This document shows, piece by piece, positions 1 through 11,054 of a stretch of 64,000 bases of DNA. A program made the position numbers and the translations under genes. The notes beneath the pieces are model-generated. The model searched no databases, had not been told where the DNA came from, and saw only the letters and a list, made by a program, of their open reading frames with translations. Source of the DNA: Cristatella mucedo. Taxonomy: Eukaryota; Bryozoa; Phylactolaemata; Cristatellidae. The stretch lies in assembly GCA_009760855.2 (NCBI GenBank), contig WPIO01000002.1, positions 975,001 through 1,039,000 on the forward strand, in the 5' to 3' direction. Each line of letters starts with the position of its first letter. The first letter of the stretch is position 1.

Positions 1-828
1 CATTAGCTGCCACAGCTCCCCATTCTCTTTGAATTCGATTGTGCAGCCGTTTGCAGGCTGCTGATATGCACTTGCATCTGCCACTCAAATAAATGTCAGC
101 GATCAGGTTTTGTGCTTGCAGCAAGATCGGTGTACTGAATCAAGAGGGTTTCTGTCTTGGACCTTAGAACCAGCTGGATTTACTCTATCTGCTAGGAATA
201 ACTAGACCAGCGTCAAGAGCTGATGCTTCATCACCAGGAGCAGACGGATACAGGCTCTAGCAAGCGCCAGCTCCACCACACCGCCGTGTTTTGATGGGCA
301 CACTGCTTTAGCTGGTGGCCAGTCACAGATGCCTAGTCGTTTGAGGTCGCTGGATCTTCTGCTATGGACGGTGCATGCTAACCGAAGATGCGCAGATACA
401 TTCTTTCTATATGCATCATCTTACATCTGGCTGCCAGTGCTTTGCACAATCGGTCTTGAAAATAGAAGCTCCTACAACTTATGCATAGGTCGTCTGTGAT
501 AGAAAAATTAGAGCAGCTGTGATGGAAAAGAAAGGCTGAGCATGAAAGCCATGTACAAGCAGCCTTACATCTGACCGTCCTTGCAGTGACTCTCGGTCTT
601 CACTATGGGACTGGGGCATTGTGGCATTGAGGCATGAAAACGGTTGCTGCTTGCTATAAGGCATGTTCGTGCTGAAGGAGAACTACCTGCTGCCGTGTTT
701 GCTCAGCAGTGCGCACATAGATAGTGTAAAGGGGGCAGATTAGCTTCCTCTATGCCGTTAACGTTTACCTTTTTCTTTTATATGTCCATAGTTATAATAA
801 TGCCCGAGAAGCAAGCCTTTCTTCTTTC
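1..828. other. No gene recognised (left edge)
   Basis: No conserved protein, RNA gene or clear repeat is seen. The FAM227 gene that becomes visible at 5788 must have 5' exons to the left. They may lie here, in the next 5 kb or outside the window; none was recognisable. Confidence 0.4.
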
Positions 829-888
829 TTTTCCCTCCCATCGTTATCTTTTCCCTCCCATCGTTATCTTTTCCCTCCCATCGTTATC
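829..888. repeat. 20-bp tandem repeat, three units
   Basis: Three identical 20-bp pyrimidine-rich units (ttttccctcccatcgttatc) lie head to tail. A degenerate fourth partial unit follows to about 920. Confidence 0.9.
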
Positions 889-1439
889 TTTTCGTCTCAT
901 CAACTTTTCCTCCCATCATCAGCATTATAAAGTACTGTATGCAGCCACCAGTCAACTGGTGAGCCTTTCAAGTATGAATTACCCCTGAGATCTGTTACAT
1001 GGCTCCTTGTTCTTTTCACGATTTATACTCTCCTTCTTGACGATGAAAAAGCCAACTAATATCTAGGTTTATTTGTATGCAGCTGACACGCAGCTGTATT
1101 CGTGCTTTAATCACTCCTTACCTTCCAGCATCTCAAAACTTCCATGCAGCATGTATTGCCGACAGTGACACTTGGATAGTAGCAAAACTTCTCAAATTGG
1201 AGGGCAATAAAACCGGCTTAATAGTTTGGGCAAACATAGTATTATTCAGAAATTGCAAAACCTAACTCAAACGGTGGGTTTGGCAAACATATCTGTAGCA
1301 TCTGCATATAGTCTGGCTGTAATGTTCCTAAGTGACCTTTCATTAGATGACCACATCAGCTCCTCAGTCAAGTCTGCCTAATTTTGGATACTTTTCATTG
1401 CAATAATTCAGGCTCGCTTAGCATAAGGATACCACTGGC

Positions 1440-2035
1440 AGATCTTCTTGCCTGAGCAATGAGCAACTTGCAGTTGGCTCAATGCTATGCTGCTAGGCTT
1501 GTCTATCATGAACGTCACAATTGCTACATTGAACCACTTCTAACCGACTTGCACTGACTCCCTATCAAGTAATGTATCTACTTCAATGCTCTGTCACTCA
1601 CTGCTAGGTTCTTTTATTCTCTTGCTTCTGCCAAACTATCGGAAATTCTTCCTTTTCAGACTTGGCATTGTGTCACCCTCTTTTCCGAATAGGGTCGTTT
1701 TTCTGTACCACCAACCAACCTCACATCCTTTGGAGGTGATGTATTCAGTTCGTCAGCTCCTTAAGGTTGGAACTCGCTCCCGACTGACGTCACGACATCC
1801 CGCTATCTGGCATTAAAAAAAAAAAGCTAAAAGCCTACCTGTTACTCCCTGCGGTTCCTTTGTCTGCAGGAATTTTCCTCGATGGGTTTATGCTCACTGA
1901 AGTTGTGTTATCGCGATTGAAAATTATATCTAATCACCTGGCATGGTTCTTTTCTAGCTTATGTAAAGTGCTTAGAAAGAGAATTAGTTCTCCAAGAAAT
2001 GTATGCAACTATTTGTATTGTTATTTTGCATCATT
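1440..2035 (+). mobile_element. CR1/L2-like LINE 3' end, decayed (family 1)
   Basis: The order matches the best copy at 62.2-62.9 kb: the segment like 'LQLVQNSAAR', the segment like 'LHWLP', the segment before 'WNSLP', then the tail reading 'gtaaagtgcttagaaagag'. Frameshifts and stops break the reverse transcriptase C-terminal frame throughout, and an A-run interrupts it at about 1816. It is an old, inactive 5'-truncated insertion. Confidence 0.75.
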
Positions 2036-3013
2036 AATTATAAATATTATCAGTGCATTTTTGCAATGGAAGCTCAAATAAGCTCATATAAGATTAGTTT
2101 GGCAGATTAATACCCTCATTTATTTATAGCAATAGAAGACTCTCGTCACCCTGATTGAATTAGGGCAAGGAAGGATTGCCTTCAGCCAGACCTGACCAGA
2201 TCACGGCTTAGGTCGTGAGTTTAGCATTATTTGGTCCTGAGGCTGTGTGTAAGCCTAAAATATTTGTTCCTTCAGGTATATCTACCTGTGTTCATTTCCA
2301 TGGTCACTTGTGTGTTCACGATGAAGCTCCGACATAGCAAGGCCGCATTGATATTCAATCTGTCACTCAGATCTGCCTCGATTGTGATGCTGCATGGATA
2401 TCGTACTACGTGAATCCTAACAATGTGAAATGTTGATTTTCAGAACTCGGGATTTGGGGTAAGCCATTAGTCTGTTCTCTGTCCATTCAGTGCATTTACA
2501 AGGTGTTTTATTATTTGGATTGAGGCACTCCACGGGTGCTGTGCACTGCTGACTCACTCTTGGCTGGTGGCCACGACACGAATGATTGCTCGTACTTGCA
2601 CCGAAGCACTGCACCAGCTTCGATTGCCATCTCTTGACAATGTCACAGACTCGCTCGGCACAGCACCATATTTATGCACTGCCCTTGGTGAATGCATATT
2701 TTAGGCACTGCAACCAACTGCTTAACACTAGTTTTCTAACTTGTCAGTTAGATGCTCTGACATGTCTGCAGGCGCTTAGCAAAACATTTGAGTTGCTATG
2801 ACTCACATTTTTGAATACAGTCGTGAGTTCAACCATTTAAGTACAACTCGGCATATCCTTTTTTTGTTATAGTGCCATTATATTCATTCGGGGCTTCAAA
2901 TCTGGCTGATTGTTCAGCAAATTCTCCCATAGCCTGCAGCTATGCACACACCCTGTATATGGATTTGCAACAACTTCGGCGGTGTCTGTACCTGCCTGAG
3001 ATAAAAATGTAAT

Positions 3014-3170
3014 CCATTTTTATAGCCCCCCTCAGAGAACTTAATCTCTATTCAGGTGATTCGCATGTACCACTTTGGGCACGAGCCCCACGAACTCGGC
3101 CATGTAATACATTAAACTTGACCTTCAGGTCATGGGGAGCACCTTAACCACTGGGCCAAGTGGCAGGCCA
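3014..3170 (-). mobile_element. tRNA-like SINE, family B
   Basis: Read on the minus strand it begins with a tRNA-like head (ggcccagtggttaaggtgct, then a degenerate B box). It ends in the 'gagattaagttctctgaggg' tail that family-1 LINEs also carry. Six copies of this family are recognisable in the window. Confidence 0.7.
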
Positions 3171-3327
3171 CTGAAATCAAATAAACTAAGCAGGCTTCAT
3201 AGGTAATACCCTACCCTACGTGTTAGCATGTGCCCAAATAAATTGAATAATTCGAGCTACCTTGAGGTTTCGTTCGTTTAGGTAATATAGATTGCATAGA
3301 TGCTGACTTGTGTTTGCACTGGGTGGT

Positions 3328-3430
3328 AATAATAAATAATAATAAGTCTATTTATAGCACCCGGAGAGAACTAAACCTTTATATTGTTGCTTTACAGCTC
3401 GTTGCAAGGGAAGCAATAACCAAAGGTTAA
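3328..3430 (-). mobile_element. Family-1 LINE tail fragment
   Basis: An (ATA)n run is followed by the reverse complement of the LINE 3' tail (a 'gagaactaaacc...gctttacag'-like order). Only the terminal part is present. Confidence 0.5.
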
Positions 3431-3455
3431 TGACGAGGAAAGTAAAGTAAAGGTC

Positions 3456-3610
3456 GGCTAATTCAACAGCTTCGTTTATATATGAGCAGCATTGCCTTAG
3501 CAGCTATCATCCCCCTTTTTGTAGTAGGTAATAAAAGATTTCTTGCTGTAGGACTAGAATCTGTCACCAGGGTCGTGAATTACAAGCATTTCATCCCTGT
3601 GCTAACGCTC
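3456..3610 (-). mobile_element. tRNA-like SINE, family A, degenerate
   Basis: It starts with a form of the family-A tail (cagcttcgtttatat...gcagcattgcc...ggctatc) and ends near a decayed B box ('cagggtcgtgaatta'). It is much more diverged than the copies at 4.8, 42.3 and 44.9 kb. Confidence 0.5.
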
Positions 3611-4791
3611 ATGGGGAAGCAATGTATCATTCTTAGACAAGCATGCAAAATCAGACAAGAATATGCCCAGGGCTGCTCGTTGTAAGACTGAATCATTTAA
3701 TCATGCGTATGTAAGCACGAAAAGCACGTGAGACCAAATATAAAACGTTCTAGTAGCCCCAAGGAAATTTTAGCAGAACTGATGTTTTTGATACTTAAAA
3801 ATGCCAAGTCAATCCAGATTTTGGCAGAAGCAAGTTTCAGACTTTCAATGCATGCAAACTGAAAGCCCGATTACCAAAAGATTTCAATTTAATGCCAGAG
3901 ATGACTGAGACTACTTGAAACTGTGGATTGAATTGTGTAAGAGCACAACTTGACCTTTGACCCAGACTGGGCATCTTGGAGTTCATTCGATGCTTGATAT
4001 GAAGTCAGTGAAGTTCAGATATAAGTGCGATGAAACAGCTATGCGGTTGATGACAAACCAGAGAATTGGCTGTGTTTTGCACAATTTGCAGTCGATTATG
4101 AGCTCTAGCCGAAGCCCTAAATAAAAGGAATGGCTTTAATCTAGGCACGATGTCAGAAGTATGTCAATTAGTTTAACTGTAGTACTCTTGTCCAAGCGGG
4201 CTCTAATTTTGGGAGTATACTGCTCCTCAGCAGAAAGTAGGCCGACTTGATCGTGGTGGTAGCAATGTGCTTCTCCAATAAAAAATTGTTTTGGGACAGC
4301 ATGTCTACCTAGATTGCAGGTAGCTGTCATAGAGATTTGAGATAGACCAATCTTGACGAGCTATTAGTTTAGTCTCATTGTCGTTTAAGATTCGGGGAGT
4401 TAGTAGCCATCCAAGTGTGAATATAGTTAATGCAGCCTACACAAACATGTGGGGAACGGTCTGTATACCAGGATACTAAAGTTTACTGTAAGTGAGAACA
4501 CGGGCTGGCAGTCAGCTGATCATTCAGCCCGTGCAAAGAGCCCAATTATAAGGACCAGTTGATCAGCTTTCACCCACTCGTATGCAGCTATGGAGGAACC
4601 GTGTAGGACTGAATTCTTTGTCTTGTCGGTCTAACCTTAACCGTAGGAGTGATTCCCACTGGTTTATTCTAGAAAATGACCGCATGCAATACAGAGTAGC
4701 AGTAGCACCTTTTTACGGCATAGTTGCAACTTCTAGGCAATGAGTTCTTGCTGTGACCCCAAAGATCAAGTCACAAGTAAGTAGTAGTACT
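3611..4791. other. No gene recognised
   Basis: The stretch is AT-rich with only short unconvincing open frames. No splice-bounded coding block or repeat was recognised. Confidence 0.4.
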
Positions 4792-4957
4792 AGCTGATTT
4801 AACAGCCTCTTTTGTGTAGCGACAGAAGAGCCTTAAAGGCTATCACCACTGCTTGCAGCGGCAATAAAGGATCGCCCAATGCAAGATTTGAACCCACGAC
4901 CGCGGGACAGAGGTCGCGAAAAGCAACCGCCTTGCCTAGTGTGCCATCACGGCTCAC
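4792..4957 (-). mobile_element. tRNA-like SINE, family A
   Basis: On the minus strand it reads as a tRNA-like head with the B box 'ggttcaaatc', then the conserved body 'gccgctgcaagcagtggtga' and 'aggctcttctgtcgct', and ends in 'gaggctgttaaatcagct'. Near-identical copies occur at 19.2, 42.3 and 44.9 kb. There is no intact tRNA cloverleaf, so it is not a tRNA gene. Confidence 0.85.
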
Positions 4958-5117
4958 GGGAGTACACCCTCATTGCTTCAGGCAGCAAGGATTGATGCAA
5001 GCAGCTTTATGTAATGGATTAGTGTAAACATACTCAGTCAGTAATTCTAGTATCTACGGTACTATTATTTGTTTACCCTTGTATGGTTCACTAGACAGAG
5101 GCTGCTGATATGCATGT

Positions 5118-5161
5118 TGATCTGGCTCAGCTGGGGTAGATGTCCAAGCTGAGCCAGATCA
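5118..5161. repeat. Perfect 15-bp inverted repeat (hairpin)
   Basis: The left arm tgatctggctcagct (5118-5132) is exactly complementary to the right arm agctgagccagatca (5147-5161), with a 14-nt loop. Partial outer complementarity (cagaggctg against the region ending ccctctg) suggests a larger, decayed palindromic element. Confidence 0.9.
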
Positions 5162-5787
5162 GCCTGCCCTCTGTGTCGATTCAGGGTAGTGGGCTAGCTC
5201 GAGGGTTAGCTTGTGGCAGCTCCACAGAATATCTCGGCGTTCAAACAGATTAACGCGAGTACAGCATATGCTGCTGTCTCCGGCGATTGAGGCAACAACC
5301 ACTAAACTCCACGGGATATCCAATCCAGGGACCCCGTCAGTATTGCTGAGATGCATGGGAGATCGATATCAAGCTGTAGAAAATAACAACGCTTATAATT
5401 TCGTGTGCCGTCGTACTTTAATTTTGCTGTTTTAAGCCCTCATAAGTATGCTTTGCCAATTGACTCTGTTCACCTGCTCTGTCGACTACAATCCAATAGC
5501 ATAGTCACGTGATCGCACTCCCCACAGTCCCTCATCGGCAAAATATCGAAACAAAAGCACTTTAATTGAGCCTGGCATTGCTTTAACAAAATTTACTTCC
5601 GTTTTTTGGCCAGAGATAATTATATGCATGGATAGTCCAAACTATGATTCGCGTGCACACACACTCAGACACACACATACAACACAACACATACACACAC
5701 ACACACAAACTCGCTTGCACGGACCTCCAAGCATACATCCATTTATGTAGGCACACACACTAAAGTAAATGATGGATCTGCTTGCAG

Positions 5788-5991
5788 ACTGGCTTTGCGA
5801 AATTCTGGAAGAAGATATTCCTGTCAGAGGCCTCCATCGCGATCGTGCACGACCTCTTCTGGTGGATGTTTCTTAAGATGTTTAAGCCCGGCACCGAGTC
5901 GAGTCAGAGCCAGCTCTTTGATCGTCTAGCTGACAGCTTTGCCGCACTTTTCTTCAGCATTCACAGCGATATGAAGGACAAGATATTCAAG
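5788..5991 (+). CDS. FAM227: FAM227 exon (FWWh core, first visible)
   Basis: The exon is preceded by 'tgcag' and ends AAG|gtaaaa. It encodes FAKFWKKIFLSEAS, DLFWWMFLKMFKP and a DRLADSFAALFFSI segment, the diagnostic part of the domain. Phase 0 at both ends. Confidence 0.85.
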
Positions 5992-6652
5992 GTAAAACCA
6001 CATGCAATTTACGGTAATGTGTCTATTTGCACGCTGATGCATAGCTGAACCTTGGTGGCCACCAAAAGACTGCTTTTGGATCTAGGTCTACCCCGATATG
6101 CTGGCCCAGGCCATATTTACCATCTTCAATGAAGCATTCCCTGAGTCACGACGAATGTTTGGCCCCATGTTTAAGCAGGAACTCGTCAACTACTGCTGGG
6201 AGCTGACTTCGGGTGAGTGCATTGGGCCATAGTATCCGTGCAGTGTAGCGGCTTCTGCACCATTTTCCTTAGGCCACCAGCGTGTCGCTCGAAACAGTGC
6301 TGCACAACTGTGACAGAGGCTGGCTGAATAGTGATTTCGCAGAAGTAGTGCTGCACAGGGTAGCCGACCTGCAGTGACTGCTTTAGGGATAAGTGCCAAT
6401 AAATTCCTCGGAGCTGCGAGATGCACATCGCACCCAGCCGCGAGTGCGGCAGCCCTCCTCGAATGCCTCGGCTAGCTCTCTGGAACCCTCTGGATCTGCA
6501 CGCTTCAGTTCATTAGACCAGAGCATTGTCTCTCAAGCTAAAACTGGTGTGTTTATCAGAGTTATGCAGTCACTCATCTAGTCCATGTTGCACGACTAGT
6601 ATTTCGACTCGATCCTACATGTTACTAATATCGTTATTAGTATATATTAATT

Positions 6653-6703
<51 letters not shown>

Positions 6704-8599
6704 TAATATATATATATATATATTCTTACTTGTTACTAATAACGATTGCTTGTGTCCAAGCAGTCTTCTCATGTTAAAAGAACGAGACAAACTTACGTCG
6801 TCCATCGTGATGAAACATGTATCCGGTATATATTAAACCACAGTCTCTGCAGTAGGATATGCTTGTCGTGTCATAAGCATGCCAGTAGCCGAGTTGCATG
6901 CAGATGACAGGCATATGATATACTTGTGCCTTACTTGTCAGTGCTGCCGTACACTCTGCAGTGCCACCTCACAGCAGGAGCATCACGGGCAACTGCAGCC
7001 GCAACTGCAGCTGCCACAGCAGCTGGTCTTGCCGAGCACCCAAAAAGGATTTCAGCTACCACCACCTCGGCTGCTGCTGCACTTGCTGTTGCTGCATTTG
7101 CTGCTGCTACAGGCACTACATCTGCATGCAAGTGCTGCCACTGCCAACTGGTCCATGTCAATAGCATATTTTTCTTATGCTTGGCACAAAACATCAAATC
7201 TTACAAATGCTTGGCTGGCATTCCCTAGCCATACGGCATAACTTTGGCTTGCAATGACCTTTAGTAATAGGTCTTCATAATAGCAATAAAGATTTGCATC
7301 GGTGCATCCTTTTAGATTTTCATGCTCCTAATCTTAAGATTAAGGACTAAGGTAACGAGTTCATTGCCTTTCCACGGGGCTTTATCTCTGTATTTTGCGA
7401 CATAGCGGATTAACATTGGTATGGGCTCTAAGGTCAATTAATCAAGCTTATAAAATGCTGCTAAGATAGAGCATGGTAATACAGCAGCTAACCTACTGAC
7501 TGTGACTTGTACACAGTTAATCGAAATCGCCATATTGAGACCATCATGGAATGCTCTTAATCTGGTTTCCATTTTGACTAACATCTGACATTCAGCGATT
7601 TTATTCATGAGATGTTTTCTACTGCTAATCCTCATTTGTAACCCTCGTCAAGGGTTTCTAATTTACCCAAACCTAACCCTTAAGCCTTCTAGTATGTGCT
7701 AAATTTGGCACCTGAAATCTTTAAATCCAAGGAGACTAGTCACGTGTCTCCTTTGGTAAAGACGTTGTAGTGGCTCCCCGTTGATCAGAGGTTGCAAACC
7801 TAAGTTCGTACTCTGGCCCACAAAGTCAACCAGGGCTCAGCTCCTACCTTCCTGGCCAGGGACTTGAGCAGGAATTCCTAAAGGTGGTTGAAAGGAGGGA
7901 CAGCTAAACCTTGACCTTGCCAAGCCATCCAATCATGATAGCAGGTGCCCTAACCCTTTTGGGGCATGCGGCCTGACTTAAGGAGTGGCTTCAGCCCGGT
8001 AGATCGTCCACCTGGCCTTGCCACACCTCCCTACACGTAATCGCTGTAGGATGTTCAGCCCTCTTCGTGCCGTCATTACTACTGCTCGTATTAGCACGAT
8101 TCTTGACTTTCATTGCATGCTGGAAACGATGTTTTTAGATAAAATGCGATTGCCTAATTAATATTTGTCTGGTAGGCTACACTGTTGTGCTTGCATTGCT
8201 GTAAGTTGATCGGACTGCTTCATTCGAACGAAGGAAAAAATACGAAGTTGTGCTTACCCTATCCACCGTAGAAGAAAAGTTCTTTCTTACCCGTAGCTCG
8301 TGCAATTTCGTAGCATGAAGACTCACAAGTTGGGCTAATGCAAGCAGGCATTAGTGCTGGCATTAGACAGAAAGTTTGCTGCATGCTTTTCGATGCACGC
8401 TGACCTGTCGAAGCAGCGAGCGGCACTGTCGTGACTGGCTTTCTGACAATCGTATGTTGTCTCTTTAGGGGTCCGTCCTCCACCGGGATCGTGGAGGTCA
8501 TGGGATGTCGACCGCTTGATGAACGATACCGACGGCGACGATCTGGGCAGCAAATACTCCAAGCTCGGTACGACGTTCGACGGCTGCAGTGCTTGACCG

Positions 8600-8636
<37 letters not shown>

Positions 8637-11054
8637 AGCAGCGACTAAATCCGAGAGAAGGCGCTGCTGCTGACTTCGCGGACCGCTAGCTGCTAGCTCT
8701 GCAAAGCTGCCGCCTCTACCACGGCTGCCGCAACACGGCATTCTCGGGCTCGGCTTGCATGCAGCTTTTGGGAGCAGCTCGGCTAGCGCTCGTCTTCACA
8801 CGCTCCCGGCGCTTGCAGACAAGCCGACGTACGACTTCGACGGGCTCTACAAGATGATAGCCGCAATGGATGGTGCCGACGAGGCTTTGCTCACCGTCGC
8901 CAGAGATGGAGCAGCTACAAAGCCGGGCGCTGCTTCTAACGAGACCGCTGCTGCTGCTGCCGCCGCTGCCACTGCTGCTCCGGCAGCCGTTAGCTCAAAG
9001 GCGGTCGAGCCTCGAGAGGTGGCGGCGCTGCTTGTCCCTGCGCTACTGCTGCGGCGGGCGATGACGGCGCACTGTTGCCTGCTCTTCAATCGCCGTCCGT
9101 GCATGGTTCGGCGGCCTTCGGTCGCTCAAAAGTCGCTGACCGGGCGTGTGGCACTGCTCTTCTCCTACAGTCGGTGCAGTCTGGTCCAGGACCGAAAGTC
9201 GAGAAGAGCCTGTTCAGTCTTGCCGGTCTCAGCCCGCTCATGGCGCACTTCCTCAGTGCCAAGCAGCTTCGCGAGCCGGCACAGGTCGGAACCAAGGTGC
9301 GGCGCACAGAAGTGGTCAGCCTGCCACCCCCGGCTCCCACCTACCAGGAGATTATTCAGGAAGCGCAGCAAAAGGTCAAGGAGCGCAGGGCCAACCATGA
9401 GAAGTAAGGCAGGGCCCCTGCCTTTTTTCGGGGGGGGGGGTTCAGGGGTCGCATTGTTACCTTTCTCTAGCTCTCGGTCACTGCCCGTGTTGGCCAGGCA
9501 GAGCGTTGCCGTTGCTTTGCGGATGCAATCCCTGCTCGATGGCCGAGTCTCTGCTGGACGTTTCCTCACCCGAGCTTCTCGTGCTGTTGATACGGTGGTC
9601 TCATTTCTAGAGTATTCACATCAAAGGCATGTGTCCAGTGTGGTGTCATTGCATAGCAGCCGTCGAGGCCTCTTAATGCTGACAGTAAGACCAGGGTTCG
9701 GGTGCTGGTCGCAACGTGAGCATGACATACAAGCTGTTAGTCAAGCTGCCCGATCGGCACCCTTCTTGCATGCAGTATGCCACTTACTTCTTGCATGCAG
9801 TATGCCAGTGCTCACTCAAATAATCCAGACGTGTACTGCTGCTCTGTGCTCGAGATTGGCTCGGCCACACAGATCTAGAAGACTTCCAAGTTTCCATTGT
9901 CCACTTCACTTGCATTGGTTTCGTGTCAAGGGTGCAAATCAGGCCAAACCTCTTAATGCCTTGTAAAAAGAATGAAACTTACAAACCTTGACGATAGGCG
10001 TCTCAGTGTGTGTCACACATCTCTTAAGTGTGTAGCAAAGCCCATCACAGCAGGCTGTTGTGGTATTGAAGACTTGTTAAACTGAATTTTCTGCTTCAAC
10101 TGTGTACCTGAACGATGGGTCTTATGTGCGTGTAATATCTGTAACATTACCTGACAATATGTAGCTGTCCTTATACATATGTATACCCTGGTCTGTCTAT
10201 CAGGCTTGTTGGGGTTGTCTACCAAGCAAGGGGCATGGAGTCGTAATGAGTGAGTTCTTAAGCGCAAGTTTGGTCACGACTTACTATGATGAAACTTGGT
10301 TGCAGGTTCTGGCTGCCATTCTTTCGTCAGTGCATACGATCTCACCTGACTGTCACCCTTTTTGTCGCAATAATAGGATCAACCTATATTGACCATGTGC
10401 ATGTTAGCGTCTAATTACGATCTTAATTTGGCAGGTTCTGCAAAGAGAAGACTGCAGAGATTGTGCAAATAGAAAAGCGGAAGAACCAAATGTCACGCGA
10501 AATAGAGAAAATAAAGGATGAGATCAAGTGGATGCACGTTGATGGCCATGATCTTAAGCTTTTTGCCGATACACTGGTGGCTAAGCTGGTACGGCACCCT
10601 CAGTCGCTTGTTCACCACTAATGTTGCATGAAGTAGTCACTTTCCTGCGTTGTTGCGTAGCAGCAACACGGTAGATTTGACACACCGACGAAGGTCGGCT
10701 CGTCAGCTGAAAGTGCGCCTTGGAGTCATTGATCCTGCCATCTATGCATGCGTTTTGGCTACTGGCTACTTCCATTTACAGACAGACCAGTCAGCCAAAC
10801 GTGCCGTGCAGCCTGCTAGGTTGCCTATCAATGGAGGATTTACACGAGGACCTCCGTCGGACTACAGCTCTGAAGACGAGGACCTGGAGAGCGATCGTGT
10901 GGCCAAAAGTGCAGCTACAGCACCCAGTGACATTAGCAGTGACACCACCGATGCAGTACCTCGAGTTGAGATGGCTAATCGACAGTATAAAGCAAGGGAT
11001 ATTGCAAAAACAGCCAGCAGCATGACGGCATCTGAGAATAGCGATTCGACATGA
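5788..11054 (+). CDS. FAM227: FAM227 family (FWWh domain) protein, 3' seven exons, join model
   Basis: Model: join(5788-5991, 6086-6212, 8469-8567, 8765-9018, 9171-9403, 10435-10588, 10782-11054), 447 codons plus stop, with every splice phase agreeing (0-0, 0-1, 1-1, 1-0, 0-2, 2-0, 0-stop). The first exons carry the family signature: FLSEAS, then DLFWWMFL (the FWWh motif), LFDRLADSFAALF, YPDMLAQAIFTIF and ESRRMFGPMFKQEL. They are followed by GVRPPPGSWRSW and, later, FSLAGLSPLMAHFL. A charged coiled-coil stretch and an acidic, Ser-rich tail follow. A poly-Ala tract lies in exon 8765-9018. FAM227 proteins are of unknown molecular function and occur mostly in ciliated eukaryotes. I cannot tell the A and B paralogues apart. 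The N-terminal exons are missing, so the gene is partial here. Confidence 0.85.
6086..6212 (+). CDS. FAM227: FAM227 exon (YPDMLAQAIF)
   Basis: Acceptor 'tctag', donor TCGG|gtgagt (strong). It encodes VYPDMLAQAIFTIFNEAF and MFKQELVNYCWELTS, continuing the FWWh domain. Phase 0 in, phase 1 out. Confidence 0.85.
6657..6722. repeat. (TA)n microsatellite
   Basis: Alternating TA, interrupted once by 'ctaa'. It lies in a FAM227 intron. Confidence 0.95.
6960..7130. repeat. GCT/GCA-rich imperfect triplet region
   Basis: The stretch is rich in gct/gca/tgc and opens several frames on both strands (Ala, Cys or Leu-rich translations). It looks like a degenerate triplet repeat inside the FAM227 intron rather than coding sequence: no frame matches a known family and no splice-bounded exon fits the phase 1 junction. 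Confidence 0.5.
7745..7870 (+). mobile_element. Reverse-transcriptase 3' fragment, decayed
   Basis: Allowing frameshifts, the translation resembles the LINE C-terminal segment 'LxWLPVxQRxxxKxxLL...APxYL' (plus-strand text gtggctccccgttgatcag...). It differs from families 1 and 2 and is too short to classify. Confidence 0.4.
8469..8567 (+). CDS. FAM227: FAM227 exon (GVRPPPGSWRSW)
   Basis: Acceptor 'ctctttag', donor CTCG|gtacga. The split Gly codon from the previous exon is completed correctly and gives ELTS-GVRPPPGSWRSWDVDRL, a conserved family segment. Phase 1 in and out. The last codons are acidic (DTDGDDLG). Confidence 0.8.
8602..8636. repeat. (CTG)n triplet repeat
   Basis: About twelve CTG units lie in the short intron between exons 8469-8567 and 8765-9018 of FAM227, 34 nt after the donor site. 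Confidence 0.95.
8765..9018 (+). CDS. FAM227: FAM227 exon (poly-Ala)
   Basis: Acceptor 'gcatgcag', donor GAG|gtggcg. It encodes a Ser/Ala-rich stretch, then YDFDGLYKMIAAMDGADEAL and a run of Ala codons (GCT/GCC), which looks like a triplet-expanded low-complexity insert. Phase 1 in, phase 0 out. The protein frame appears to jump downstream of this exon; the 152 bp intron to 9170 explains that without any frameshift. Confidence 0.7.
9171..9403 (+). CDS. FAM227: FAM227 exon (FSLAGLSPLMAHFL)
   Basis: A textbook acceptor ('ctgctcttctcctacag') and donor GAGAA|gtaagg bound the exon. It encodes FSLAGLSPLMAHFLSAKQL, a conserved FAM227 block, then TKVRRTEVVSLPPPAPTYQE and the start of a charged helix. 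Phase 0 in, phase 2 out. Confidence 0.85.
10435..10588 (+). CDS. FAM227: FAM227 exon (charged coiled coil)
   Basis: Acceptor 'atttggcag', donor CTG|gtacgg. The split Lys codon is completed and the exon encodes FCKEKTAEIVQIEKRKNQM, then REIEKIKDEIKWM, a predicted coiled-coil segment continuous with the previous exon. Phase 2 in, phase 0 out. Confidence 0.8.
10782..11054 (+). CDS. FAM227: FAM227 last exon and stop
   Basis: Acceptor 'ttccatttacag', phase 0. The exon encodes a low-complexity, Ser/Asp-rich C-terminus with the acidic patch SEDEDLESD and ends in TGA at 11052-11054. An ATTAAA at about 11314 could be the polyadenylation signal. The sequence is poorly conserved, so the boundary rests on splice and phase logic. 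Confidence 0.65.
   Translation, partial: TDQSAKRAVQPARLPINGGFTRGPPSDYSSEDEDLESDRVAKSAATAPSDISSDTTDAVPRVEMANRQYKARDIAKTASSMTASENSDST

Noticed and set aside
4792-4957. tRNA gene candidate
   Set aside because: Box-B-like motifs appear in many copies joined to a conserved SINE body, with no complete cloverleaf, so these are SINEs.
1-5787. Search for the missing N-terminal FAM227 exons
   Set aside because: No frame with the expected upstream residues and matching splice phase was found, so none is claimed.
7635-7685. Telomere-like 'accctaaccct' text
   Set aside because: Only one or two imperfect units occur, with no array.
8755-9966. Apparent 403-codon protein at the FAM227 locus
   Set aside because: It is a fusion of exon 8765-9018 with intron and off-frame sequence. 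The next real exon is in another frame and begins at 9171 after a 152-bp intron.
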